From positions 1 to 6,099 of the forward strand of contig CAMLOR010000207.1 of NCBI GenBank assembly GCA_946481615.1: 6,099 bases of DNA. Reading direction: 5' to 3'. Below the pieces are notes generated by a model. The model had not been told where the DNA came from. It searched no databases and saw nothing but the letters and a program-made list of their open reading frames with translations. Made by a program: the position numbers and the translations under genes. Origin of the DNA: an uncultured Aquimonas sp. Lineage in GTDB: Bacteria; Pseudomonadota; Gammaproteobacteria; Xanthomonadales; Xanthomonadaceae. Position 1 is the first letter of the stretch. Each line of letters starts with the position of its first letter. Positions 1-5,212 of this stretch are shown one piece after another.

Positions 1-694
1 GCGGCAGAACGCGCTGATCGTGCTGCTGGCGCACATCGGCAGCTTCGTGCCGGCGTCGGTGGCGATGATCGGGCCGATCGACCGCATCCTGACGCGCATC
101 GGCGCCGGCGACGATCTGGCGCGCGGGCAGTCGACCTTCATGGTCGAGATGTCGGAGACGAGCTACATCCTGCATCACGCCACGGCGCGCTCGCTGGTGC
201 TGATGGACGAGATCGGCCGCGGCACCTCGACCTACGACGGCCTGGCGCTGGCGCAGGCCTGCGCCGTGCATCTGGCGCAGCACAACCGCGCCTTCGTGCT
301 GTTCGCCACCCACTATTTCGAACTGACCGCGCTGGCCGAGGCCGGCAGCGGCATCGCGAACGTGCACCTGGATGCCGTCGAGCACGGCGAGAAACTCGTC
401 TTCATGCATGCCGTGAAGGAAGGGCCTGCCAACCGCTCGTTCGGGCTGCAGGTGGCGGCGCTCGCGGGGCTGCCGCGCGCCGTCGTCAACGATGCGCGCC
501 GCACGCTGGCGCAGCTCGAGCAGCGCGGGCGGGACGTGCCGGAGACCACGCCGGCGGCGCTGGATGCCCCGATGCAGATGGGATTGTTCGCGACGGCTTC
601 TCCGGCGCTCGAAGCGCTGGCGAAAGTCGAGCCGGACGAACTCACGCCGAAGCAGGCGCTCGAGGCCTTGTATCGGCTGAAGTCGCTGCTGTAG
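1..694 (+). CDS. mutS: DNA mismatch repair ATPase MutS, C-terminal part (5' end outside window)
   Basis: MutS recognises mismatches and small loops in newly replicated DNA in the cytoplasm and, on ATP binding, recruits MutL. The window holds the last 230 residues, read in frame from base 2. The open frame runs to the window edge, so the start and the Walker A loop lie upstream. Visible family signatures are [11 protein letters not shown] near the beginning, the STFMVEMSE stretch, the Walker B/signature segment [16 protein letters not shown] (about 194-241), and the ATHYFELT segment carrying the conserved His. Near the C-terminus QMGLF (575-589) matches in position the beta-clamp-binding motif of MutS (QMSLL in E. 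coli). The final segment, [17 protein letters not shown], matches the C-terminal oligomerisation helices. The stop is TAG at 692-694. The visible part shows no frameshift or missing key residue. It is convergent with hslR. Confidence 0.97.
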   Translation, partial: RQNALIVLLAHIGSFVPASVAMIGPIDRILTRIGAGDDLARGQSTFMVEMSETSYILHHATARSLVLMDEIGRGTSTYDGLALAQACAVHLAQHNRAFVLFATHYFELTALAEAGSGIANVHLDAVEHGEKLVFMHAVKEGPANRSFGLQVAALAGLPRAVVNDARRTLAQLEQRGRDVPETTPAALDAPMQMGLFATASPALEALAKVEPDELTPKQALEALYRLKSLL

Positions 695-697
695 CCG

Positions 698-726
698 CGC
701 GCAGATCCGGCCTGCGGGTCTGCGTG
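698..726 (+). terminator. Stem-loop directly after mutS, possible terminator
   Basis: Three bases after the mutS stop, CGCGCAGATCC (698-708) can pair with GGGTCTGCGTG (716-726) around a 7-base loop. As RNA this is 11 base pairs, two of them G-U. The position fits a 3' processing or termination structure for mutS. There is no T-run after it, so it is not a classic intrinsic terminator. Folding is judged by eye only. Confidence 0.35.
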
Positions 727-734
727 AGATGTCC

Positions 735-795
735 GTTCGGGTGAGCCTGTCGAACCCGGGCGTCGAGGCCCGGGTTCGACAGGCTCACTCCGAAC
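735..795. repeat. Long palindrome, REP-like dispersed repeat unit
   Basis: The left arm 741-761 and right arm 768-788 are perfect reverse complements over 21 bases around the 6-base loop GTCGAG. The pairing continues outward with GTTCGG (735-740) against CCGAAC (790-795), past one unpaired T at 789. That makes 27 pairs in 61 bases. The core (TGAGCCTGTCGAACC and its complement) resembles the short palindromic repeats carrying a TTCGACAGGCTCA-type core that recur between genes in many proteobacterial genomes; this resemblance is from memory and not searched. It sits between the convergent ends of mutS and hslR, where such units commonly act as bidirectional transcript ends or mRNA stabilisers. 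No transposase gene is present here. The hairpin itself is certain; family membership is inference. Confidence 0.85.
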
Positions 796-813
796 CGATA
801 CGGCGATTCGGGT

Positions 814-1215
814 TCAGAGCGCGTCGATGTCGCCCAGCGCCTGGATCAACCTGCGCGCCCGCTTGTCCGGCTTCGTCTTGGGCGCCTGGAATCCCGCATT
901 CGCGGCACGCCGCAATTCGCGCGCCTCATGCCGCGCCGCGTACGACTCTTCGGTTTCGCGATAGAGCGTCTGCGCTTCCGGCGCCGGCCCGCGGCGATCG
1001 CTCAATTCGCGCGCGATCACCTCGAAGGTTTCCTCGCCACGCACGATGCGCAGGCGATCGCCCACGTGTACGAGCCGCGAGGCCTTGCAGGCCTGTCCGT
1101 TGATCTCGACCTTGCCGCCTTCCACCGCCTGCTTGGCGATCGAACGCGTCTTGAAGAAGCGCGCCGCCCAGAGCCAGACGTCGACGCGCAATCCCGGCAG
1201 GACCGCTTCGATCAC
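814..1215 (-). CDS. hslR: Ribosome-associated heat shock protein Hsp15 (S4 RNA-binding domain)
   Basis: This 133-residue basic protein matches the length of E. coli Hsp15, which binds free 50S subunits still carrying a nascent chain and tRNA after heat-induced dissociation and helps recycle them. The S4 RNA-binding domain spans about residues 9-55, opening with [19 protein letters not shown] and continuing through the GGKVEINGQ turn. The family tail follows, with a basic, Arg-rich C-terminus ([15 protein letters not shown]). The open frame continues far upstream without a stop, but only the GTG at 1215 gives the family length. That GTG overlaps the msrB stop by four bases (GTGA), which suggests translational coupling. 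A TTG at residue 9 is a less likely start. No strong Shine-Dalgarno precedes the GTG. Stop is TGA at 816-814. It is the last gene of the apparent minus-strand operon, convergent with mutS. Confidence 0.92.
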   Translation of the reverse strand: MIEAVLPGLRVDVWLWAARFFKTRSIAKQAVEGGKVEINGQACKASRLVHVGDRLRIVRGEETFEVIARELSDRRGPAPEAQTLYRETEESYAARHEARELRRAANAGFQAPKTKPDKRARRLIQALGDIDAL

Positions 1216-1664
1216 GAAGCGGCCTGCTGCGGCGGTTCCTCCCCGGCCGGGAAGAACTCCATGGCTTCGGAATTGAGGCAGTAGCGCTCGCGCGTGGGCG
1301 GCGGGCCATCCGGGAAGACATGGCCAAGATGCCCGTCGCAGCGTGCGCAGCGGATCTCGGTGCGCACCATGCCGTAACTCGTGTCGCGGATGTAAGCGAT
1401 GTGGGCGCGGTCGAACGGTTCGTTGAAGCTCGGCCAGCCGGTGCCCGATTCGAACTTGGTGTCGGACTTGAACAGCGGCAGCCCGCACAGCGCGCAGGCG
1501 TAGACGCCGGCGTGCTTGTTGTTGAGCAGCGTGCCGCAGAACGCGCGTTCGGTGCCGTGCTCGAGCAACACGCGACGCTGTTCGGGCGCCAGGCGCGCGG
1601 CGAGCTGTTCGCGGCGCGCGCCGGCGATGGGGGCGAGGTCGTAACCGCTGGGCGAATGGGCCAT
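1212..1664 (-). CDS. msrB: Peptide-methionine (R)-S-oxide reductase MsrB
   Basis: MsrB reduces the R epimer of methionine sulfoxide in proteins, normally using thioredoxin, and here is expected in the cytoplasm because no signal peptide is seen. The 150-residue product has the full SelR fold. Zinc-binding pairs are C57-A-L-C60 and C106-A-R-C109, the substrate-site segment is SGTGWPSF (73-80), and the catalytic Cys is C129 in RYCLNS. The position before GWPSF is Thr75, not the usual resolving Cys. C43 in the ERAFCG segment lies 86 residues before the catalytic Cys, the same spacing as the alternative Cys31/Cys117 pair described for X. campestris MsrB (recalled). The ATG at 1664 follows msrA by 8 bases. 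Its AGGA Shine-Dalgarno begins within the msrA stop codon. The stop overlaps the hslR start. Confidence 0.96.
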   Translation of the reverse strand: MAHSPSGYDLAPIAGARREQLAARLAPEQRRVLLEHGTERAFCGTLLNNKHAGVYACALCGLPLFKSDTKFESGTGWPSFNEPFDRAHIAYIRDTSYGMVRTEIRCARCDGHLGHVFPDGPPPTRERYCLNSEAMEFFPAGEEPPQQAAS

Positions 1665-1672
1665 GTATTTCC

Positions 1673-2296
1673 TCAACGCAGCTTGTCGGGATAGAGCTTG
1701 CGCACCTTCGCCACCTTCGGCGCGGACACCGCGGCGATGTAAGGCTGCGCCGGATTCCGGGCGGCGTAATCCTGATGATAGGACTCCGCCACATGGAAGC
1801 GCTCGAGCGGCTCGAGCGTCGTGGCAATGGGATTGTTGAACAGCTTCGCCGCATTCAGCCGATCGATGTAGGACTGCGCCACGGCCTGCTGCGCGGCGTC
1901 GGCGTAGAACACCGCCGAACGATACTGCGTGCCGCGGTCGTTGCCCTGGCGGTTCACCTGGGTCGGATCGTGCGCCGCGGAGAAGAACACCTTGAGCAAC
2001 TCGCCGTAGGAAATCACCGACGGGTCGTAGACGATGCGGATGGCCTCGGCATGGCCGGTGCGGCCACTGCACACCGCGTCGTAATTGGCGGTCTCGGCGC
2101 TGCCGCCGGCGTAACCCGAGACGACCTCGAGCACGCCGTCGAGCTGGCGGAACACCGCCTCCGTGCACCAGAAGCAGCCGCCGGCGAAAACCGCCTCGGC
2201 ACGCGTGGCGCCGGGCGCGGCTTCGAGATCACGGACGGGGTCGGGAAAAGCGGCGTTGGCGTGGAAGGAACCGGGCAGATCGCAGGTCGGGTCCAT
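1673..2296 (-). CDS. msrA: Peptide-methionine (S)-S-oxide reductase MsrA
   Basis: MsrA reduces the S epimer of methionine sulfoxide, free or in proteins, complementing MsrB encoded just downstream. The 207-residue product carries the hallmark [11 protein letters not shown] with catalytic C41 and a second Cys at C44. Further family segments are SGYAGG, the [11 protein letters not shown] block, [22 protein letters not shown] and GTQYRS. The C-terminus ([15 protein letters not shown]) has none of the cysteines that resolve the disulfide in E. coli MsrA, so recycling may use C44 or another internal Cys. The ATG at 2296 was chosen because GAGGAG stands five bases before it; an in-frame ATG at 2335 would add 13 residues without a comparable site. 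No signal peptide is visible. The start lies 48 bases after the kinase stop, with no convincing promoter between, so co-transcription is likely but not shown. Confidence 0.96.
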   Translation of the reverse strand: MDPTCDLPGSFHANAAFPDPVRDLEAAPGATRAEAVFAGGCFWCTEAVFRQLDGVLEVVSGYAGGSAETANYDAVCSGRTGHAEAIRIVYDPSVISYGELLKVFFSAAHDPTQVNRQGNDRGTQYRSAVFYADAAQQAVAQSYIDRLNAAKLFNNPIATTLEPLERFHVAESYHQDYAARNPAQPYIAAVSAPKVAKVRKLYPDKLR

Positions 2297-2301
2297 GGGC
2301 G

Positions 2302-2307
2302 CTCCTC
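2302..2307 (-). promoter_or_regulatory. Shine-Dalgarno site of msrA
   Basis: GAGGAG on the minus strand lies five bases before the ATG at 2296. It decides this start over the upstream in-frame ATG at 2335. It also gives msrA its own strong ribosome entry, consistent with the lack of overlap with the kinase gene. Confidence 0.75.
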
Positions 2308-2344
2308 GGGGATGCCTGCGATGTTGCACCCACACCCGATGAAC

Positions 2345-3670
2345 TCAAGTCCCGGCCGCCGGGAAGCGAAGCCGGGCGAGGAGTCCTCCCCACGCGGAAG
2401 GAATCAGGTCCAGCCAGCCGCCGTGGCTGGCGGCGAGATCCTGCACGATGGCCAAGCCCAGTCCGCTGCCCTCCTCGCGCTCGTCGAGGCGCACGCCGCG
2501 CTGCACGACACGGGCGATCTGATCCGGAGCCAGACCCAGGCCATCATCCTCGATCTCGATGTGCAGTTGCCCCTCGTGTTCGAGGGCGACCGCGCGCACG
2601 CGTCGGAGGGCGAACCGGCAGGCATTGTCCAGCAGGTTTCCGAGCATTTCCTCGAGATCCTCGATGCGTCCGGCGAAAAGCAGCGACGCACCCGCGTCGA
2701 CCTGAACGTCGAGCGCCGGATGCACGCGCTGCAGCACGCTGCTCAATGCCAGCAGCACTTCGCGCACCGGCGTGCGCTCGCGCGTATCGGCCGCGAAACC
2801 GCCGGCCAGCCGGCGCGACACGATCTCCTGCATGCGACGCGCGTGTTGCACGGCGCGCGCAGGCAGATCGGGTACCGCGCGCTCGCCGTCGAGCAACAGC
2901 GCCGCGAGCGGCGTCTTTAGCGCGTGCGCGAGATCCTGCGCCGCGTGCCGCGCGCGTTCCACGCGGCGCATGTGTTCGTCGAGCAGATCGTCGACCTGCG
3001 CCGCCAGAGGGGCGACTTCCGACGGCAGCGTCTGCGCGCCGAAACGCACGTCCTCGCCCGCGCGCAGGCGGCGCAGCACGTCGCCGATGCGCCGCAACGG
3101 CCTCAGGCCCCAGGCCACTTGCGCCGCCATCGCGAGCAGCAGCGCCGCGGCGATCCCGGCAACAGCCAGCCCAGCGAACAGGCGGAAGTCGCGCGCTTCG
3201 CGCCGCAGCGGTGCGGTGTCCTCGGCCACCGCGAACACCGCCTCCTCGCCTCCGCCCTCGAAACGCACGCGCTGCGACAGCGTACGCAGGCGCTGCCCGC
3301 GCGGGCCGTGGATGTCGCGGGAGCCGCGCAGGGCACTCGCCACAGCCAGCATCGCATCGAGTGTCGCGCTGTCCCAGGCCGAGCGCGAGGCGCGCGTCTC
3401 GTCGCCGAGCCGCACCGCCCAATAGGCGCCCGAAAAGATGCGGTCGTAGCGTTCTTCGGCAGGTTCGCGCATCAGCCGCGGCCGACCGTCGGGCGCTACT
3501 TCGACCAGCGCGATCAGTTTGTCGAGATCGACCTCCAGGCGGCGATCGAACTCGCGCTGCGCGGCCCGCTCGAAGGCGGCGCCGAGCAGCCACGCCGCGC
3601 ATCCCGCGGCCAACGCTACGCCCAGCGTGCCGGCCAGCAACAGGCGTCGCCGCAGGGAGCCCGCGTTCAC
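2345..3670 (-). CDS. PhoQ-like sensor histidine kinase
   Basis: This inner-membrane sensor kinase of 441 residues should autophosphorylate on a His and pass phosphate to the regulator encoded immediately upstream. A first membrane segment spans about residues 10-32. A periplasmic sensor of about 130 residues follows, containing RYDRIFSGAYW (74-84). The second membrane segment is about 164-187, followed by a HAMP-like linker. The H-box is DLAHALKTPLAAL with H249. The N-box is GNLLDNACRFA (N345, N349). The ATP-lid glycine motifs are DDGLGL (375-380) and GSGLGLAIV (401-409). The H-box and N-box wording resembles PhoQ (DLTHSLKTPLA, GNVLDNACKY). The GTG start overlaps the regulator stop by four bases and has GGAAG before it. 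All core residues are present. The signal is not known; Mg2+, other cations, acidic pH or peptides are family possibilities. Confidence 0.93.
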   Translation of the reverse strand: MNAGSLRRRLLLAGTLGVALAAGCAAWLLGAAFERAAQREFDRRLEVDLDKLIALVEVAPDGRPRLMREPAEERYDRIFSGAYWAVRLGDETRASRSAWDSATLDAMLAVASALRGSRDIHGPRGQRLRTLSQRVRFEGGGEEAVFAVAEDTAPLRREARDFRLFAGLAVAGIAAALLLAMAAQVAWGLRPLRRIGDVLRRLRAGEDVRFGAQTLPSEVAPLAAQVDDLLDEHMRRVERARHAAQDLAHALKTPLAALLLDGERAVPDLPARAVQHARRMQEIVSRRLAGGFAADTRERTPVREVLLALSSVLQRVHPALDVQVDAGASLLFAGRIEDLEEMLGNLLDNACRFALRRVRAVALEHEGQLHIEIEDDGLGLAPDQIARVVQRGVRLDEREEGSGLGLAIVQDLAASHGGWLDLIPSAWGGLLARLRFPAAGT

Positions 3671-4329
3671 GGCGCTTCCGACAAGCGGAAGCCTTGTCCG
3701 CGCACCGTGTGAATCAGCGACGCCTGCAGTTTGCGGCGGATGCGGCCGATCAGCACGTCGAGCACGTTCGAATCCGGGTCGAATCCGCCTTCGTAGACGT
3801 GTTCGCCGAGTTCGGCTCGCGTGACCAGTCGGCCCGGGTGGTGCATCAGATAGGCCAGGATGCGGTGCTCCTGCGCCGTAAGCATCAGCGCGCGGCCGTC
3901 CTGGCTGAAGCGACCTGCATTGAGATCGAACAGCAGCGGCCCGCAGCGCAGTTGCGGCGCGGCGTGGCCGGCGGCGCGGCGGATCAGCGCGCGCACGCGG
4001 AGCACCAGCTCCTCGAGGTGGAAAGGCTTGGTCAGGTAGTCGTCAGCGCCGGCGTCGAAACCCGCCAGCTTGTCGTGCCAACGCGCCCGCGCGGTGAGCA
4101 CGAGCACGGGAAGCGCACGACCGGCCTCGCGCCAGCGCTGCAGCACCACGAAGCCATCCATCCCGGGCAGACCGACATCGAGCACCGCAAGGTCATAGTC
4201 CTCGGTCTGGCCGCGGAACTCGGCGTCGACGCCATCGCGGCTGAGGTCAACGGCGTAACCGGCGGCCTGCAGTGCGCCGGCCACGCCTTCGGCGATGGCG
4301 TTGTCGTCCTCGACCAGCAGGATGCGCAT
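3667..4329 (-). CDS. OmpR/PhoB-family response regulator, PhoP-like
   Basis: This is a 220-residue cytoplasmic transcription factor, the expected partner of the adjacent kinase. The N-terminal receiver domain (about 1-115) has the acidic pair D8/D9, phospho-acceptor D51 in LAVLDVGLPG, the switch Thr T79 in VLTAR, and Y98 plus K101 in DDYLTKPF. The C-terminal winged helix (about 125-218) has LTAQEHRILAYLMHHPG, the LDVLIGRIRRKL recognition helix and the HTVRGQGFRL wing. The stretch around RARWHDKLAGFDAGADDY and IHTVRGQGF resembles PhoP of enterobacteria. The ATG at 4329 shares one base with the stop of the preceding PepSY gene (TGATG), and GAGGA lies a few bases before it. The stop overlaps the kinase start. 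A PhoP-type identity is inferred from similarity by eye, so no symbol is given. Confidence 0.94.
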   Translation of the reverse strand: MRILLVEDDNAIAEGVAGALQAAGYAVDLSRDGVDAEFRGQTEDYDLAVLDVGLPGMDGFVVLQRWREAGRALPVLVLTARARWHDKLAGFDAGADDYLTKPFHLEELVLRVRALIRRAAGHAAPQLRCGPLLFDLNAGRFSQDGRALMLTAQEHRILAYLMHHPGRLVTRAELGEHVYEGGFDPDSNVLDVLIGRIRRKLQASLIHTVRGQGFRLSEAP

Positions 4330-4613
4330 CAGTCCTCGCCCACTTCCACTTCGATCAGCCGGCCGGTGCGCGCGTCGTATTCGAGTTCCACCACCGTGCC
4401 GTCGCGACGCAGGATCTCGATCTCGTACTCGTCGTCGGCCTCGAGTTCGACATCGAGCACGCGGCCGCCGGGTTCGCGCCGTTCGGCATCGGCCAGCAGC
4501 GTCTCCAACGGCACGAAGTGGCCGCGTGCGCTGGCGTCACGGGCTCGCTCATGGTCGCGCGGAGCCGGTGCGGCCGTGGACGCGAGCAAGGCGATGGCGA
4601 AGAAGACCTTCAT
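4329..4613 (-). CDS. Small exported PepSY-domain protein, first gene of the two-component operon
   Basis: The 94-residue product begins with MKVFFAIALLASTAAPA, a short signal peptide with likely cleavage near residue 17. A single PepSY-like domain fills about residues 35-94: a helix (PLETLLADAE), then strands ending DGTVVELEYDARTGRLIEVEV. The mature protein is rich in Asp and Glu. PepSY domains occur in protease propeptides and in small periplasmic proteins beside two-component genes, where a modulatory or inhibitory role is proposed. The gene is directly fused in layout to the regulator gene (TGATG), so it is surely co-expressed with the pair and may feed back on the kinase's periplasmic domain. 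The Shine-Dalgarno before the ATG at 4613 is weak (GAGG, 12 bases away). An out-of-frame ATG at 4621 gives only a three-codon frame. Confidence 0.85.
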   Translation of the reverse strand: MKVFFAIALLASTAAPAPRDHERARDASARGHFVPLETLLADAERREPGGRVLDVELEADDEYEIEILRRDGTVVELEYDARTGRLIEVEVGED

Positions 4614-4636
4614 GCGCGCATGCTGCCTCGCGGCTC

Positions 4637-4653
4637 TAAACGACCTGTGAACG
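4637..4653. promoter_or_regulatory. Candidate PhoP-box-like direct repeat in the divergent PepSY promoter region
   Basis: The 120-base gap between the two divergent PepSY genes holds TAAACG-N5-TGAACG on the plus strand (CGTTCA-N5-CGTTTA on the minus strand). That is two similar hexamers 11 bases apart, the arrangement used by PhoP ((G/T)GTTTA-N5-(G/T)GTTTA) and other OmpR-family dimers. A weaker third half-site, ATCACG, continues the 11-base register at 4659-4664. A possible plus-strand -10 is TTAATG at 4671-4676. No clear -10 was found for the minus-strand operon. The match was found by eye and could be chance. Confidence 0.4.
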
Positions 4654-4721
4654 CACCGATCACGAGCGCGTTAATGCGCCCGTGGAGACTGGCGGCGCCG
4701 GGAATGTTCCCGCCATCCACC

Positions 4722-4726
4722 AGGAG
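4722..4726 (+). promoter_or_regulatory. Shine-Dalgarno site of the two-repeat PepSY gene
   Basis: AGGAG ends seven bases before the ATG at 4734. It supports that start over the ATG at 4727, which overlaps the site and is in another frame. Confidence 0.7.
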
Positions 4727-4733
4727 ATGCACC

Positions 4734-5165
4734 ATGAAGACCGCCATCCTTCTCTCCGCTCCGGCCGCGCTGGCCGCCACCCTCGCCTTCGCCCAGACCG
4801 GCGGCACCGCCGGCGCGATTGCGAAGCTGCAGGGCGCAGGCTACAGCGAAGTGCGCGATGTCGAATACGACGGCGGCCTATGGGAAGCCGAAGTGCGGCG
4901 CGCCGACGGGCGTTGGGGCGAAGTCGCCTTCGACGAGGCCAGCGGCGAAGTGTTCGATGTCAGGGCGCCGGGCCGCACGCTGATCGATGCGCGCGGCGCG
5001 GCCGAGGCCCTGGAAGCCGCCGGCTACACGGAGATCTCCGACCTCGACCGCGACGGCGCACTCTGGGAAGCCGAGGCGCGCGACCCGCAGGGCACGCGCG
5101 TCGAACTTCGCATCAGCGGCTACGACGGGCGCGTACTGGCCAGCGATGTCGAGTACGACGACTGA
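4734..5165 (+). CDS. Exported protein with two tandem PepSY-like repeats
   Basis: The 143-residue product starts with a signal peptide, MKTAILLSAPAALAATLAFA, with likely cleavage after AFA (residue 20). The rest is two copies of a PepSY-like unit of about 50 residues, at about 28-76 and 89-138. The cores LQGAGYSEVRDVEYDGGLWEAE and LEAAGYTEISDLDRDGALWEAE are plainly related. Over residues 32-59 against 93-120, 15 of 28 positions are identical. The mature protein is acidic and should be periplasmic or secreted. The function is unknown; no enzymatic motif is seen. It is transcribed away from the PepSY-regulator-kinase operon across a shared 120-base region, the usual position of a target or accessory gene of a two-component system. 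It converges on htpG. The gene is intact and the start is well supported by AGGAG. Confidence 0.88.
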   Translation: MKTAILLSAPAALAATLAFAQTGGTAGAIAKLQGAGYSEVRDVEYDGGLWEAEVRRADGRWGEVAFDEASGEVFDVRAPGRTLIDARGAAEALEAAGYTEISDLDRDGALWEAEARDPQGTRVELRISGYDGRVLASDVEYDD

Positions 5166-5178
5166 TGCCGCGCTGCGA

Positions 5179-5209
5179 CCGTTCGTTCAGCGCAACGCGC
5201 GAGGAACGG
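5179..5209. terminator. Inverted repeat between convergent genes, possible bidirectional terminator
   Basis: CCGTTC (5179-5184) and GAACGG (5204-5209) are reverse complements around 19 bases. The loop itself can form a small GCG/CGC hairpin. The element occupies most of the 47-base gap between the ends of the PepSY gene and htpG. The stem is only six pairs and no T-run follows on either strand, so this is a weak call. Confidence 0.25.
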
Positions 5210-5212
5210 CGA

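Noticed and set aside
729..1103. Plus-strand frame of 124 codons beginning in the palindrome
   Set aside because: It starts inside the repeat and runs antisense to hslR with Arg/Pro/Ala-rich composition; no support as a gene.
1216..1854. Upstream extension of the hslR frame by 213 codons
   Set aside because: The extension is antisense-free but out of frame with msrB and msrA, which are clearly the real genes there. The hslR family length fits the GTG at 1215, so no fusion is claimed.
2297..2335. Thirteen-residue N-terminal extension of MsrA from an ATG at 2335
   Set aside because: The strong GAGGAG site directs the ATG at 2296, and the extra residues (MWVQHRRHPRGAP) do not look like a targeting signal or a conserved part of MsrA.
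1775..2920. Plus-strand open frame of 381 codons opposite msrA and the kinase 3' half
   Set aside because: It spans the gap between two real genes in the opposite direction and shows no family motif or Shine-Dalgarno-supported start; it is a shadow frame.
2746..4650. A 634-codon open frame on the plus strand opposite the kinase and regulator genes
   Set aside because: It is Arg/Ala/Pro-rich low-complexity translation with no recognisable domain and lies antisense to two genes with complete catalytic motifs. Long stop-free shadows are normal in GC-rich coding DNA.
4635..4663. Sigma-70-type promoter for the minus-strand operon using TTTAGA (complement of 4635-4640) as -10
   Set aside because: The matching -35 position reads GTGATC, which is poor, and the candidate -10 overlaps the regulator-type repeat. 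It is not strong enough to list.
5179..5209. Possible degenerate copy of the 735-795 palindrome, because both contain CCGTTCG
   Set aside because: Only seven bases are shared and the inner arms do not match, so relation to the large repeat is not supported.
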